From Cytobacillus citreus (GTDB lineage: Bacteria > Bacillota > Bacilli > Bacillales > Cytobacillaceae): a DNA stretch of 64,000 nt. Each line of letters opens with the position of its first letter. Position 1 is the stretch's first letter. The translations under genes and the position numbers were made by a program. Location: positions 989,213-1,053,212 of the forward strand of contig NZ_JAGYPM010000002.1 in NCBI RefSeq assembly GCF_018343665.1. Reading direction: 5' to 3'. Shown in pieces: positions 37,342 to 45,953 of this stretch. The notes below the pieces were generated by a model, which was given only the letters and a program-made list of their open reading frames with translations, searched no databases and had not been told where the DNA came from.

Positions 37342-38772
37342 ATGGGAAAAGAATTTGTTAAAGATATTACAGCAATGGATGATGACTTTGCCCAGTGGTA
37401 TACAGATGTCGTAACAAAGGCAGATTTAATCGATTACTCAAGTGTACGCGGATCGATGATCATCCGTCCATATGGATATGCACTTTGGGAAAATGTAAAA
37501 ACTGAATTAGATAATCGCATTAAAGCTACAGGGCATGAAAATATCTATATGCCGCTATTTATTCCAGAAAGCCTTTTACAGAAGGAGAAGGATCATATTG
37601 AGGGCTTTGCTCCTGAGGTAGCTTGGGTTACTCATGGGGGTTCAGAGGAGCTGACAGAGAGGTTATGTGTCAGACCTACTTCTGAAGTGCTTTTCTGTGA
37701 GCATTATAAAAATATTATCCACTCATATCGAGATTTGCCTAAGCTATACAATCAATGGGCAAATGTCGTGAGATGGGAAAAGACAACAAGACCGTTCCTT
37801 CGCACGCTCGAGTTTTTATGGCAGGAAGGACATACATGCCATGCAACAGATGAGGAAGCACATGAGGAAACGAAGAAAATGCTAGAGGTATATGCTGATG
37901 TTTGTGAGAATGTTCTTGCTATCCCTGTTGTAAAAGGACAAAAGACAGACAAAGAAAAGTTTGCTGGTGCAAAGTTTACATATACGATTGAAAGCTTAAT
38001 GCATGACGGAAAAGCTTTACAATCAGGAACTTCGCATCATTTAGGAGATGGATTTGCTAAAGCCTTTGGCATTCAATTTACAGATAAAGACGGGCAGCTC
38101 CAATATGTACAGCAAACATCATGGGGATTCACAACTCGTATCATTGGAGCCATGATCATGGTTCACGGGGATGATAGAGGTCTTGTCATTCCACCAAAAG
38201 CAGCTCCTACTCAAGTGATGATCGTGCCAATTGCTCAGCATAAAGAAGGAGTTTTAGACTTTGCCTATCAATTAAAAGAATCGTTATCCGCGATTGCGCG
38301 TGTGGATATTGATGCAAGCGATAAAAAGCCAGGCTGGAAATTCAATGAATATGAAATGAAAGGGGTTCCGCTTCGATTAGAGGTCGGGCCGAAGGATATT
38401 GAAAATAAGCAAGTCATTCTAGCAAGACGTGATACTGGGGAGAAGGTCATTGTCAGTATGGACCAATTAGAATCCCAAATTGAAATCATATTAGATGACA
38501 TTCAACGTAATTTATTCGCTAAAGCGAAGGAGCTTCGTGAACAAAAAACATATTCTGCTACTACTTTTGATGAACTTAAAGATATTTTTACGAATAAAAC
38601 AGGTTTCGTTAAAGCAATGTGGTGTGGGGACAGAGAGTGCGAGGATCAAATAAAAGAGGAAACAAGTGCAACATCTAGATGTATTCCATTTGAACAAGAT
38701 TCAATTTCGAGAGAATGTGTTTGCTGTGGCCGTGAAGCAGAACAGCTAGTTTATTGGGCAAAAGCTTACTAA
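37342..38772 (+). CDS. proS: Prolyl-tRNA synthetase, archaeal/eukaryotic type (ProS type 3)
   Basis: Class II aminoacyl-tRNA synthetase of 476 residues. It lacks the roughly 180-residue editing insertion of the usual bacterial ProRS and ends in the zinc-binding domain of the archaeal type ([28 protein letters not shown]). Motif 2 lies in [25 protein letters not shown] and motif 3 in [10 protein letters not shown]. The preceding T-box has a proline specifier, which supports the assignment independently. Some Bacillus species carry this form in addition to the bacterial one; whether that holds here cannot be told. Confidence 0.95.
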   Translation: MGKEFVKDITAMDDDFAQWYTDVVTKADLIDYSSVRGSMIIRPYGYALWENVKTELDNRIKATGHENIYMPLFIPESLLQKEKDHIEGFAPEVAWVTHGGSEELTERLCVRPTSEVLFCEHYKNIIHSYRDLPKLYNQWANVVRWEKTTRPFLRTLEFLWQEGHTCHATDEEAHEETKKMLEVYADVCENVLAIPVVKGQKTDKEKFAGAKFTYTIESLMHDGKALQSGTSHHLGDGFAKAFGIQFTDKDGQLQYVQQTSWGFTTRIIGAMIMVHGDDRGLVIPPKAAPTQVMIVPIAQHKEGVLDFAYQLKESLSAIARVDIDASDKKPGWKFNEYEMKGVPLRLEVGPKDIENKQVILARRDTGEKVIVSMDQLESQIEIILDDIQRNLFAKAKELREQKTYSATTFDELKDIFTNKTGFVKAMWCGDRECEDQIKEETSATSRCIPFEQDSISRECVCCGREAEQLVYWAKAY

Positions 38773-38800
38773 AGAAATGGTAGCGATAAGCAACTTTTAT

Positions 38801-38840
38801 GAAAAACTAAGGTCCATGTAAAAAAGGCCTTAGTTTTTTT
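38801..38840 (+). terminator. Terminator after proS
   Basis: AAAAACTAAGG pairs with CCTTAGTTTTT and is followed by further T. Confidence 0.85.
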
Positions 38841-38854
38841 AGCTAGTAGGAAAG

Positions 38855-38915
38855 TTTAAATTTATTATGTATTAAAGTAAAGTTGAAAATGGCAAACGCC
38901 AAGTTTTTCTAAAAA
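38855..38915 (+). repeat. Family C repeat segment
   Basis: AGGAAAGTTTAAATTTATT and the following TATTAAAGTAAAGT match the segment at 16389. The right end GCAAACGCCAAGTTTTTCTA resembles the ends at about 48626 and 6128. Confidence 0.5.
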
Positions 38916-39071
38916 TGATAAGATGTATATATAAATTTTTTTAATCGGTATCAATAATATAGAACAGAAAAAATTTTTGAAAATAAAAATATTAATAAAT
39001 CATTTTACCCCGTATCTTTTCAGACTTCTGCTTCGTTTTACAGATAGGAAGGTGTTAAAGGAGTGAAGAAA

Positions 39072-39761
39072 ATGTACAGTGAGCTTAGTAAAGGGAGCAA
39101 GCGGAGCGAGGAATCAAATGAGAATGTATTTATTGAATTGTATCCTGGGCTACAGCGATATTGCCGCTTTCTTTCCAAAAATAAATGGGATGGAGAAGAT
39201 ATCGCTCAAGAAACGATTTTAAAAGCAATTCAGCATTATCAAAGTAACAATAATATGAATGCTGCTTTATTAAATAAAATTGCCTATCATCATTGGATAG
39301 ATACAGTTCGTAAGCGAAAGCATGAAACCATTGAGGAATCTCCTGCTTTAAGCACATTTGAAGATAAGAGCCTTATAGAAACAGTTGAAAAATTAACACA
39401 GCAATTCACACCGAAACAAGCAGTGATATTTACCTTAAAAGAGGCATTTCATTATAAAACAAGTGAAATTGCCGAATTGCTAGGCATTTCAGAAACAGCT
39501 GTGAAAAGCAACCTGTACCGAGCGAAAAAGAGGCTCATACAAGATGATTCCTTTGATGTAGGACCTTTTTGGAGTAAGGAAGAGCATGTTTTGTTAACTG
39601 AGCTCTTCTACGAGTCATTAAGGACACAGGATCCGTCTCGCTTGTTAAAAATGCTTCCGGTCATTAACTCCCTAGCCAGAAAAGATCAAGCTCCGCAGCT
39701 TGATAAACGAACAACCAAAAGACCATTTACTCCTTCAACCACCTTCTCTATGGCAGCATAG
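39072..39761 (+). CDS. ECF-like sigma-70 family RNA polymerase sigma factor
   Basis: A 229-residue alternative sigma factor. Region 2 reads YPGLQRYCRFLSKNKWDGED then IAQETILKAIQHYQ, and WIDTVRKRKHE; region 4 reads TLKEAFHYKTSEIAELLGI then SETAVKSNLYRAKKRL. A C-terminal extension of about 60 residues after region 4 has no recognised domain. No anti-sigma factor gene is adjacent. The ATG at 39072 follows AAAGGAG; GTG 39063 overlaps that site. A clpP gene starts 30 nt after the stop, so the two are likely cotranscribed. Confidence 0.85.
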   Translation: MYSELSKGSKRSEESNENVFIELYPGLQRYCRFLSKNKWDGEDIAQETILKAIQHYQSNNNMNAALLNKIAYHHWIDTVRKRKHETIEESPALSTFEDKSLIETVEKLTQQFTPKQAVIFTLKEAFHYKTSEIAELLGISETAVKSNLYRAKKRLIQDDSFDVGPFWSKEEHVLLTELFYESLRTQDPSRLLKMLPVINSLARKDQAPQLDKRTTKRPFTPSTTFSMAA

Positions 39762-39791
39762 CTTTGTTAAAACGAAGAGGAGGAAATCAGT

Positions 39792-40373
39792 TTGAATACT
39801 ATACCTTATGTAATTGAACAATCGGGCCGTGGTGAACGTTCGTATGATATTTACTCTCGTCTATTGAAAGATCGTATCATCATGATCGGGGATGAAATTA
39901 ATGATCATCTGGCAAATAATGTGGTCGCTCAATTATTATTTTTAGCTGCTGAAGACCCTGATAAAGATATCTCACTGTATATCAATAGCCCTGGTGGCTC
40001 AACTTCGGCTGGATTTGCGATCTTCGATACAATGCAATTTATAAAGCCTGACGTTAGAACAATATGCACTGGGATGGCTGCATCATTTGGAGCAATGCTT
40101 CTTCTTGCTGGAACGAAGGGGAAGCGTTATGCGTTGCCCAATAGTGAGATTATGATCCATCAGCCTCTTGGAGGAGCACGTGGGCAAGCCACAGAAATTG
40201 AAATCTCCGCACGCCGTATTTTAAAACTTAAAGATCATCTTAATCAAATTATCTCTGAACGCACTGGACAGCCTGTAGAAAAAGTATCCAAAGATTCAGA
40301 CCGCGACTACTTTATGAATGCAGAAGAAGCAAAGGAATACGGGATCATTGACGACATTTTGGTTCCGAAGTGA
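39792..40373 (+). CDS. clpP: ATP-dependent Clp protease proteolytic subunit (second ClpP)
   Basis: Serine peptidase subunit that forms tetradecamers with Clp ATPases. The 193-residue protein has the full triad: S98 in [12 protein letters not shown]123 in MIHQPLGG and D172 in [26 protein letters not shown] is the usual N-terminal region. GAGGAGG precedes the TTG start. The motif [13 protein letters not shown] differs slightly from the housekeeping MAASMGAFLL form, and its partnership with a sigma factor gene suggests a specialised paralogue; the main clpP of Bacillus is elsewhere. Confidence 0.93.
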   Translation: MNTIPYVIEQSGRGERSYDIYSRLLKDRIIMIGDEINDHLANNVVAQLLFLAAEDPDKDISLYINSPGGSTSAGFAIFDTMQFIKPDVRTICTGMAASFGAMLLLAGTKGKRYALPNSEIMIHQPLGGARGQATEIEISARRILKLKDHLNQIISERTGQPVEKVSKDSDRDYFMNAEEAKEYGIIDDILVPK

Positions 40374-40470
40374 TTTTGGCTATCCATAATTGTTCTACTG
40401 TAAGCCCACTCAAAACCTCCTGAAATTGCATATGAAGTAGTGTAGGCAAAATAATAGGAGGTTGCTCATT

Positions 40471-40698
40471 ATGTATTATTACAGAGGAATACCCCATCCT
40501 GGAGAAGAGAGATTCTTTTTCGGTGCTCCATTTTTAGGTGGTTTATTTGGCGGCTTACTTGGAGGGGCTGTTGGAAGTGCCCTGTTTGCACGCCCGATTC
40601 CAGTCCCGTATCCGTTTCCGTATGCACCATATGGACCAGGCTTTGGCCCATACGGACAAGGTTTTGGTCCATACGGTTATGGACAATCGTTTTATTAA
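40471..40698 (+). CDS. Small Gly/Pro/Tyr-rich protein
   Basis: A 75-residue protein starting MYYYRGIPHPGEERFF, with a glycine-rich hydrophobic centre (GGLFGGLLGGAVGSALF) and a C-terminus of Pro-Tyr-Gly repeats (GPGFGPYGQGFGPYGYGQ). The composition resembles spore coat or outer-layer proteins; function unknown. AGGAGG at 40457-40462 fixes the ATG at 40471. A long perfect terminator follows. Confidence 0.72.
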   Translation: MYYYRGIPHPGEERFFFGAPFLGGLFGGLLGGAVGSALFARPIPVPYPFPYAPYGPGFGPYGQGFGPYGYGQSFY

Positions 40699-40739
40699 AT
40701 CTATTATAGATTTTTGTAGAAGAATAATTAAACAAAGAG

Positions 40740-40797
40740 CCAACAGATTTTATGACATATTGAGTAATCGTCATAAAATCTGTTGGCTGCTTTTTTA
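40740..40797 (+). terminator. Terminator after the Gly/Tyr-rich gene
   Basis: CCAACAGATTTTATGAC pairs perfectly with GTCATAAAATCTGTTGG (17 bp), followed by a T-run. Confidence 0.9.
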
Positions 40798-40799
40798 TT

Positions 40800-40923
40800 T
40801 GTCTAGCTCCAGGCGCCATCGGCTCGAGATCATAAGCCAATCCGTCACAAAGGTTAAAGAGCAACCTTTATGCCGGCTCGTCTTATGCTTGTCGCCGATA
40901 ATCAGGCGCCTTCCGCTTTTCTA
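40800..40923 (+). repeat. Family A structured repeat, copy 11
   Basis: In this copy the outer stem is AGGCGCC/GGCGCCTT and the second stem is ATCGGC/GCCGAT, a third version of the stem that is GGGG/CCCC or CCCCC/GGGGG elsewhere. Middle stem CATAAG/CTTATG and inner hairpin AAGGTT/AACCTT are kept. Confidence 0.88.
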
Positions 40924-40925
40924 TT

Positions 40926-41163
40926 TGTCTAGCTCCAGCGACTAGCCCCGACGTACAGGATGTACTAGTGTCGACAATGCGACAGGACAAGGAAAGCTTC
41001 GCCAGCGACACATCGCACGACCAAAAGACAGCTTTTGGGAGGACGTCGCGTTTTTGTCGACCTCGAGGTCATAAGTCATGCCGGCAAGAAGGTTAAAGAA
41101 CAACCTTTATGCCGGCCAGTCTTATGCTTGCCGCCGAAAAGTTGGCGCCATCGGCTTTTCTTA
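40926..41163 (+). repeat. Family A repeat with inserted module B, copy 12
   Basis: Directly adjoins copy 11. Module B occupies about 40950-41061 (GACGTACAGG to GTCGAC) at the same insertion point as in copy 6, before CTCGAGGTCATAAG. Extra pairing is seen between ATGCCGGCAAG and CTTTATGCCGGCC. The terminal TTA at 41161-41163 is the stop codon of the next gene on the minus strand. Confidence 0.88.
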
Positions 41164-41538
41164 TTTCCATCTTAAATTTAATTTTAAACTACAGCATTCT
41201 TGGTATTTATCACCTGATTCAAAAGTTAGGATAAGACCATCAGGAGTATACTTAACGATAGGGATTAGGACTACACCTGTTGATTTAATCATATTTTCAA
41301 TTTTTTTTTGGTCGGCTGCTTGAGCCGCACTCATTAATTCTAATGAGAAGCGTCTTGAACCAGCCATTTTTGCTAATAATAGGCTTGCATCATTCATGAG
41401 CTTTTTCATGTTTTGGGCAGAATTCATAAACTTTCCCGGATCAATAGGAGGATATTGCCGATAGCTTAATTGCTGATAATAAGGAAAGTAAGGATCATTA
41501 TAATGTTGTTGATAGTTTTGGTAATAATAATGGGGCAT
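41161..41538 (-). CDS. YuzC-like Tyr-rich protein
   Basis: A 125-residue protein with a Tyr/Gln/Pro-rich N-terminus (MPHYYYQNYQQHYNDPYF) and a conserved-looking helical C-terminal half (SAQNMKKLMNDASLLLAKMA, then IENMIKSTGVVLIPIVKYTPDGL). The layout recalls B. subtilis YuzC, a sporulation-associated protein from the same genomic neighbourhood; the match is from memory and modest. ATG 41538 follows AAAGGGG; a TTG one codon earlier is also possible. The stop codon is supplied by the right end of family A copy 12. Confidence 0.6.
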   Translation of the reverse strand: MPHYYYQNYQQHYNDPYFPYYQQLSYRQYPPIDPGKFMNSAQNMKKLMNDASLLLAKMAGSRRFSLELMSAAQAADQKKIENMIKSTGVVLIPIVKYTPDGLILTFESGDKYQECCSLKLNLRWK

Positions 41539-41687
41539 CAAGGAAATAATCCCCTTTCTAAATTAATTTCTTTTAACATGATTTTATTGTATGCAAAGTG
41601 GGCTTTCTGTGTGTTGGATCTACACTATATAAATGGGTTAGAACTCTGTTATAGTAGGATTAATAGCGTAGAAAGGGGAAAACGGAA

Positions 41688-42071
41688 TTGAACTTAAAAA
41701 ATACACTTATCGAAGCTCTTGGGATGGAGATTATTTCACTTGAAAAAGGTAAGGTCGTTGCAACAATGCCTGTAGATGAACGGACTCGGCAGCCATTTGG
41801 CCTATTGCATGGAGGAGCATCAGTTGCACTAGCTGAGACAGTTGCAAGTATTGGTGCCTACGAGCTTGTAGATAAAGAAAAGGAATCGGTTGCAGGACTT
41901 GAAATAAATGCCAACCATATTAGAGGAAAACGGGATGGCATGGTTACTGCAATTGCAACTGTGCTTCATCAAGGGAGAACAACAATGGTATGGGATATTA
42001 AGATTGTGGATGAAGAAGAGAAATTGATCTGTGTATCAAGATGTACAATGGCTGTTCTAAAAATTAAATAG
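41688..42071 (+). CDS. yuxO: Hotdog-fold thioesterase YuxO/ComA2
   Basis: A 127-residue PaaI/MenI-type acyl-CoA thioesterase. The hotdog signature QPFGLLHGGASVALAETVAS contains the catalytic Glu region, and AGLEINANHIRGKRDG follows. In Bacillus it is proposed to hydrolyse 1,4-dihydroxy-2-naphthoyl-CoA in menaquinone synthesis; assignment here is by similarity. TTG 41688 follows AAAGGGG with 8-nt spacing. The comQXPA quorum-sensing genes next to yuxO in B. subtilis are absent here. Confidence 0.87.
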   Translation: MNLKNTLIEALGMEIISLEKGKVVATMPVDERTRQPFGLLHGGASVALAETVASIGAYELVDKEKESVAGLEINANHIRGKRDGMVTAIATVLHQGRTTMVWDIKIVDEEEKLICVSRCTMAVLKIK

Positions 42072-42260
42072 GCAGTGTTAAAGCTCAGTGTTGAAAATGC
42101 TATTTTGTTGTTGATTGGAGCGGAAGGCACGAGACTCCGGCGGGAAAAGCGAGTCATAGGAAGACCCCGCAGGAGCGATAGCGACGAGGAGGCTTCTGGA
42201 CCGCCCGCGATCGCTAAGTGCCTGCAGCGGAAATCAACAAGGAAATTAAACATAGCCTAA
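42071..42260 (+). repeat. Family E repeat, copy 1
   Basis: About 190 bp, GC-richer than its surroundings, with GTTGATTGGAGCGGAAGG on the left and CAGCGGAAATCAACAAGG on the right that can pair around CCGCTCC/GGAGCGG and TTGATT/AATCAA segments. It is the reverse complement of the copy at 62131. Its left end coincides with the last base of the yuxO stop codon. Confidence 0.85.
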
Positions 42261-42271
42261 ATAAAAAATAG

Positions 42272-42313
42272 GAAGGACTGGTTCTGATTGTAAAAGGGAG
42301 CAGTCCTTTTTTG
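42272..42313 (+). terminator. Terminator after yuxO
   Basis: AAGGACTG at 42273 pairs with CAGTCCTT at 42301, followed by TTTT. It lies about 200 nt past the stop because the family E repeat intervenes. Confidence 0.75.
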
Positions 42314-42400
42314 CTATTAGGAAATAATAAGTGTATGAACGAGCAAAAAAATTAAGTATAATATCGCAAAAGAAAGATTAATTGTTTCCTTTTAAATGGA

Positions 42401-42513
42401 TATATCGGTCACTTTTTCATTATATCGGTCACATTCGCTGATATATCGGTCACTTTTTCATTATATCGGTTACATTCGCTAATATATCGGTCAGATCAAC
42501 ATTATATCGGTCA
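42401..42513. repeat. Helically phased array of six TATATCGGTCA boxes
   Basis: Boxes start at 42401, 42421, 42442, 42462, 42483 and 42503, giving spacings of 20, 21, 20, 21 and 20. Box 4 has one change (TATATCGGTTAC); box 5 ends TCAG and box 6 TCAA. Spacers alternate TTTTTCAT and ATTCGCT(G/A)A. It lies between the yuxO and mrp terminators. Confidence 0.9.
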
Positions 42514-42516
42514 AAG

Positions 42517-42594
42517 AGAAAAAGCCTGAGGGGCATGCCAATCAAAAAGTCATTCAATAGAAGGATCAGACTTTTTCTGCATACCTCACAGGCA
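42517..42594 (-). terminator. Terminator of the mrp operon
   Basis: On the minus strand GCCTGTGAGGTATGC pairs imperfectly with GCATGCCCCTCAGGC, enclosing an inner AAAAAGTC/GACTTTTT hairpin, and is followed by TTTTTCTCTTT. Confidence 0.78.
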
Positions 42595-42609
42595 TAGATA
42601 ATCGTTTGA

Positions 42610-42972
42610 TTAATTTTTCTTTTTACTCTTTGCTGCTAATTTCAAATCGTCCTGGACACTTTTATCCCAAAGCTTAACACCAGAGTTGTAAGCAGCGCGG
42701 CTAATGAGGTGGCCTGCAACTGGTGAGGTTATAAAGATAAAGACAATTCCGAGTAGAACACTAGAATCGAAATGCCCTTTCTCAACATAAAAGTAAAGAA
42801 AGGTCCCAAGTAATATCGACATTACCCCTAAGGTGGCTGATTTAGATGCAGCATGGTTTCTTGTATAAACGTCAGGGAATTTAAGGACTCCAAAGGCAGC
42901 TACAAGACTTAAAAATGCTCCAATAATGATAAATAGAACAATGATTATATTAATTATCCCGATCATGATCAA
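42610..42972 (-). CDS. mrpG: Na+/H+ antiporter subunit MrpG
   Basis: Last subunit of the Mrp cation/proton antiporter, 120 residues with three membrane helices. The family signature VAAFGVLKFPDVYTRNHAAS then KSATLGVMSILLGTF is clear. The tail KLAAKSKKKN is basic and cytoplasmic. TTG 42972 is chosen because AAGGGGG lies 6 nt upstream; an ATG two codons later is an alternative. The start overlaps the end of mrpF. Confidence 0.93.
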   Translation of the reverse strand: MIMIGIINIIIVLFIIIGAFLSLVAAFGVLKFPDVYTRNHAASKSATLGVMSILLGTFLYFYVEKGHFDSSVLLGIVFIFITSPVAGHLISRAAYNSGVKLWDKSVQDDLKLAAKSKKKN

Positions 42973-43234
42973 AAATAACCCCCTTTTCCAAATATTTGGA
43001 GAAGGCAACTGTGCCGATAAATGAGAGAATTCCGAGAAGCAAAATAATTACTAAAAATGCGTCTGTTTTTAGTAATATCGACGTTAAAGCAACGATAGCA
43101 ATAAGGTTGATACCAATAGCGTCTAGGGCAACCACTCGATCTGGAATGGAAGGTCCTTTAATGACCCGATATAATAAGGCAAGTATCGCAACCGATATAG
43201 CAAATATGGCTATAAGTACGACTGTTTCAATCAT
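42950..43234 (-). CDS. mrpF: Na+/H+ antiporter subunit MrpF
   Basis: A 94-residue subunit with three transmembrane helices. The motifs LLYRVIKGPSIPDRVVALDA then IGINLIAIVALTSILLKTD are diagnostic for MrpF/MnhF. In the Mrp complex it sits among the small subunits E, F and G. Start and stop overlap mrpE and mrpG, showing tight operon packing. Confidence 0.95.
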   Translation of the reverse strand: MIETVVLIAIFAISVAILALLYRVIKGPSIPDRVVALDAIGINLIAIVALTSILLKTDAFLVIILLLGILSFIGTVAFSKYLEKGVIFDHDRDN

Positions 43235-43716
43235 TATCGGCTCACCTCCATTATGGCTTTTTCGAATGAATCCTTTATCGATATAATCGCATCCTCTACA
43301 TCATCAATATCAATTGCGTGAATATATAGAAGCTTATTATCCTCTGATACATCAACAACAAGTGTTCCTGGTGTCAACGTGATTAAGTTTGCTAAGATCG
43401 TTATTTCCCATTCCTTCTCTAGCACAGTTGGCAAAGCAAAAATGCCAGGTCGAATATCGAGCTTTGGTTTCAATACAAGCTTGATGACCGAAATATTCGA
43501 AAGGATTAGCTCTTTAATGAAGAGGAGAACGAGATTAATGGCAGCTATCACTCTTAAAAGGTAAAAGCGAGACTGAAAAAATCTTCTGAAAGAAAAAATA
43601 ATAACTAGCCCTAGTAAATATCCCTTTAAAAATGTAACTGGTTCGTATGACACAGTGAAAAACATCCATAAAAACCCGAGAAATACATTTAACAATATTT
43701 GAAATGCCATACTCAC
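43234..43716 (-). CDS. mrpE: Na+/H+ antiporter subunit MrpE
   Basis: A 160-residue membrane subunit. The N-terminal helices are followed by a cytosolic region containing LANLITLTPGTLVVDVSEDN, the hallmark of MrpE/MnhE, and LYIHAIDIDDVEDAI. Its stop codon shares a base with the mrpF start, and its start with the mrpD stop. Confidence 0.95.
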   Translation of the reverse strand: MSMAFQILLNVFLGFLWMFFTVSYEPVTFLKGYLLGLVIIFSFRRFFQSRFYLLRVIAAINLVLLFIKELILSNISVIKLVLKPKLDIRPGIFALPTVLEKEWEITILANLITLTPGTLVVDVSEDNKLLYIHAIDIDDVEDAIISIKDSFEKAIMEVSR

Positions 43717-45197
43717 TACTCCTTTAAGACTGCTTCAATGTAGATACTTGGGTTACTAAGTGTTTCTGCAGCCTGTGAGATATATGGTAGTACAAATTCT
43801 GATCCAGCCCCATAAAGGACAGAAATGATTACGAGGATAACCGGTGCAACTAATAGCTTACGCACTGGAACAGCTTCTTCGTCCTTATAGGCCTGTGGAG
43901 TACCCCAAAACCCATTAATAAATATTTTCATGATGGAAAACAATACGAGAAGGCTCGACATTAAAACAATACCTGCTCCCCAATAATGCTCTTCCTTGAA
44001 TCCTTCTTGAACAATTAAAAGCTTGCCGATAAATCCACTTAACGGAGGAATTCCTGCTAGTGCTAATGCAGCGATAAAAAATGTCCAGCCAAGGCCAGGA
44101 TAACGTTTGATCAATCCGCTAATTTTCCTAAGGTCGCTTGTTCCAGTAATGGCAATAATAATCCCAATTAGCAGGAAGAGTGCTGCCTTTATGATCATGT
44201 CATGGATGAGGTAGCTCACGGAACCAGTTAATGATTCAGGGGTCATAACAGCGACACCGAATAAAATGACTCCAACTGCCACAATAATATTATAGATGAC
44301 AATTTTTTTAATATTGGAATAAGCAATCGCACCAATGACACCAACAATAACGGTTATAATGGCTAGAATGCCTAGAAGTTGATGTGTAAAGTCCTTATCA
44401 TTTAAGAAAAATAAAGTGTATGTTCGCATAATGGAATACACACCCACTTTTGTCAGCAACGCTCCAAACAATGCCAAGATTGGAGCAGGTGGGGCATAAT
44501 AGGAGCCCGGCATCCAAAAATATAATGGGAAAATAGCGCCCTTTAATCCGAATACAATTAAAAATAACACTGCAATAACCGTAACGATGCCTGATTCGCC
44601 AATCTCACTTAACCGAACGGAAATATGAGCCATATTCAGAGTTCCTACAACTGAATATAAATAGGCAACTGTAATAACAAAAAGAGCAGAAGAAATAACA
44701 TTTACTAAAATGTATTTTAGCGATTCCCTTAATTGAATTTTTGATCCTCCATGAACAAGTAAAACATAGGAGGACATTAGTAAAACCTCAAAAAAGACAA
44801 ACAGGTTGAAAATATCACCAGTCGTAAAAGCACCAATAACCCCGACAGCCAAGAAGTTCATTGCTGAATAATAGTAAAATCTCTCTTGCTCTTTTGAAAT
44901 GGTTTTAAATGAATAAATGACACAAGTAAAAAGAATGATGCTTGTCGTTAAAACAAGTAATGCAGAAAGCATGTCCGAAACTAAGGTAATCCCGAAAGGA
45001 GCTTGCCAGTTGGATACATCAAGTGTTTGGATTCCATCGACTCTTACTTTTTGAACGAGCAATGCAGAAACAATGATCGTAATGAAGCTTGAGATACCAG
45101 CAATCCAACGTGAAAGCGAAACATTTTTGGCAAAGAAGATTAAAAGGATTCCTGTCAGAAAAGGAATAAGTATCGGCAGTATCAAAAAGTTAATCAT
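43716..45197 (-). CDS. mrpD: Na+/H+ antiporter subunit MrpD
   Basis: A 493-residue antiporter-like subunit homologous to complex I NuoM/NuoN, with about 14 membrane helices. Functionally important residues in the family lie in [16 protein letters not shown] (Glu), [16 protein letters not shown] (Lys) and [17 protein letters not shown]. It is thought to form one of the proton pathways of the complex. It overlaps mrpC by 8 nt. Confidence 0.96.
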   Translation of the reverse strand: MINFLILPILIPFLTGILLIFFAKNVSLSRWIAGISSFITIIVSALLVQKVRVDGIQTLDVSNWQAPFGITLVSDMLSALLVLTTSIILFTCVIYSFKTISKEQERFYYYSAMNFLAVGVIGAFTTGDIFNLFVFFEVLLMSSYVLLVHGGSKIQLRESLKYILVNVISSALFVITVAYLYSVVGTLNMAHISVRLSEIGESGIVTVIAVLFLIVFGLKGAIFPLYFWMPGSYYAPPAPILALFGALLTKVGVYSIMRTYTLFFLNDKDFTHQLLGILAIITVIVGVIGAIAYSNIKKIVIYNIIVAVGVILFGVAVMTPESLTGSVSYLIHDMIIKAALFLLIGIIIAITGTSDLRKISGLIKRYPGLGWTFFIAALALAGIPPLSGFIGKLLIVQEGFKEEHYWGAGIVLMSSLLVLFSIMKIFINGFWGTPQAYKDEEAVPVRKLLVAPVILVIISVLYGAGSEFVLPYISQAAETLSNPSIYIEAVLKE

Positions 45198-45531
45198 TTC
45201 CTTCAGTCCCTCTCAATCTTTCCATATTGTCTGTTCCTAATTCTTGATAAGAGCGATAGGCAAGCACTAAGAAAAAGGCAGTGACCCCAAAGCTAATAAC
45301 GATGGCTGTCAGGATTAAAGCTTGCGGAATGGGGTCTGTATAGGCGCTTGCTTTCTCATCAAGTAATGGAACCGTTCCTCTTTTCAAACCACCCATTGTG
45401 AGTATGAGAAGATGGGCACCATGGCTAAGTAATCCTGTTCCAACAATGATACGCAATAAACTTTTTGAAAGCATTAAATAGGTGGCAGACATAAACAAAA
45501 TGCCAATGACAAATGCCATAACTATTTCCAC
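45190..45531 (-). CDS. mrpC: Na+/H+ antiporter subunit MrpC
   Basis: A 113-residue subunit homologous to complex I NuoK. Three helices, with [20 protein letters not shown] in the middle and [20 protein letters not shown] carrying the quinone-type conserved pattern. The length equals that of B. subtilis MrpC. It overlaps mrpD by 8 nt and shares one base with mrpB. Confidence 0.96.
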   Translation of the reverse strand: MEIVMAFVIGILFMSATYLMLSKSLLRIIVGTGLLSHGAHLLILTMGGLKRGTVPLLDEKASAYTDPIPQALILTAIVISFGVTAFFLVLAYRSYQELGTDNMERLRGTEGND

Positions 45532-45953
45532 TATTCATCTCCCCCTATCGTTTGAATAATGGTCATCGTAACACCGACAACAACTAAAAATACTCCAAGG
45601 TCAAATATTGTAGCTGTATGAAGCGACGTTTTCCCAAGTATCGGTAAATACACATCTCCGAAAGCATGAGTAAGGAAAGGCACATTAAAGAATAAAGCGC
45701 CTGCTGCTGTTCCTACGGCAAAAAGGAGTCCAGTGGCTGTCATATATATATAATTAATCGGCAAAATCTCTGCTACCGTTTTCATGTCAAAAGCTAATAA
45801 TAGCAAAACAATTGCTCCTGACGTTAATAATCCGCCGACGAATCCTCCACCAGGTGTATAATGCCCTTTGAAAAAAATGAATATAGAGAAAAGAATAATG
45901 ATGAACACAACAACTTTAGTCGTTGTTTGCAGGATAATATCATTTGTTTTCAT
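45531..45953 (-). CDS. mrpB: Na+/H+ antiporter subunit MrpB
   Basis: A 140-residue membrane subunit (MnhB domain). The signature [20 protein letters not shown] lies near residues 26-45, and the C-terminus has [20 protein letters not shown]. It overlaps the end of mrpA by 14 nt, supporting cotranslation. Confidence 0.96.
   Translation of the reverse strand: MKTNDIILQTTTKVVVFIIILFSIFIFFKGHYTPGGGFVGGLLTSGAIVLLLLAFDMKTVAEILPINYIYMTATGLLFAVGTAAGALFFNVPFLTHAFGDVYLPILGKTSLHTATIFDLGVFLVVVGVTMTIIQTIGGDE

Noticed and set aside
40538..40945. 135-codon frame overlapping the Gly/Tyr-rich gene and the following repeats
   Set aside because: It is out of frame with a gene that has an ideal ribosome binding site, and its second half is repeat DNA.
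42401..42513. CRISPR-like array of short direct repeats
   Set aside because: Repeats are only 11-12 bp, spacers are 8-9 bp and themselves repeat, and no cas genes are present. The 41-bp periodicity points to a tandem protein-site array or duplication instead.
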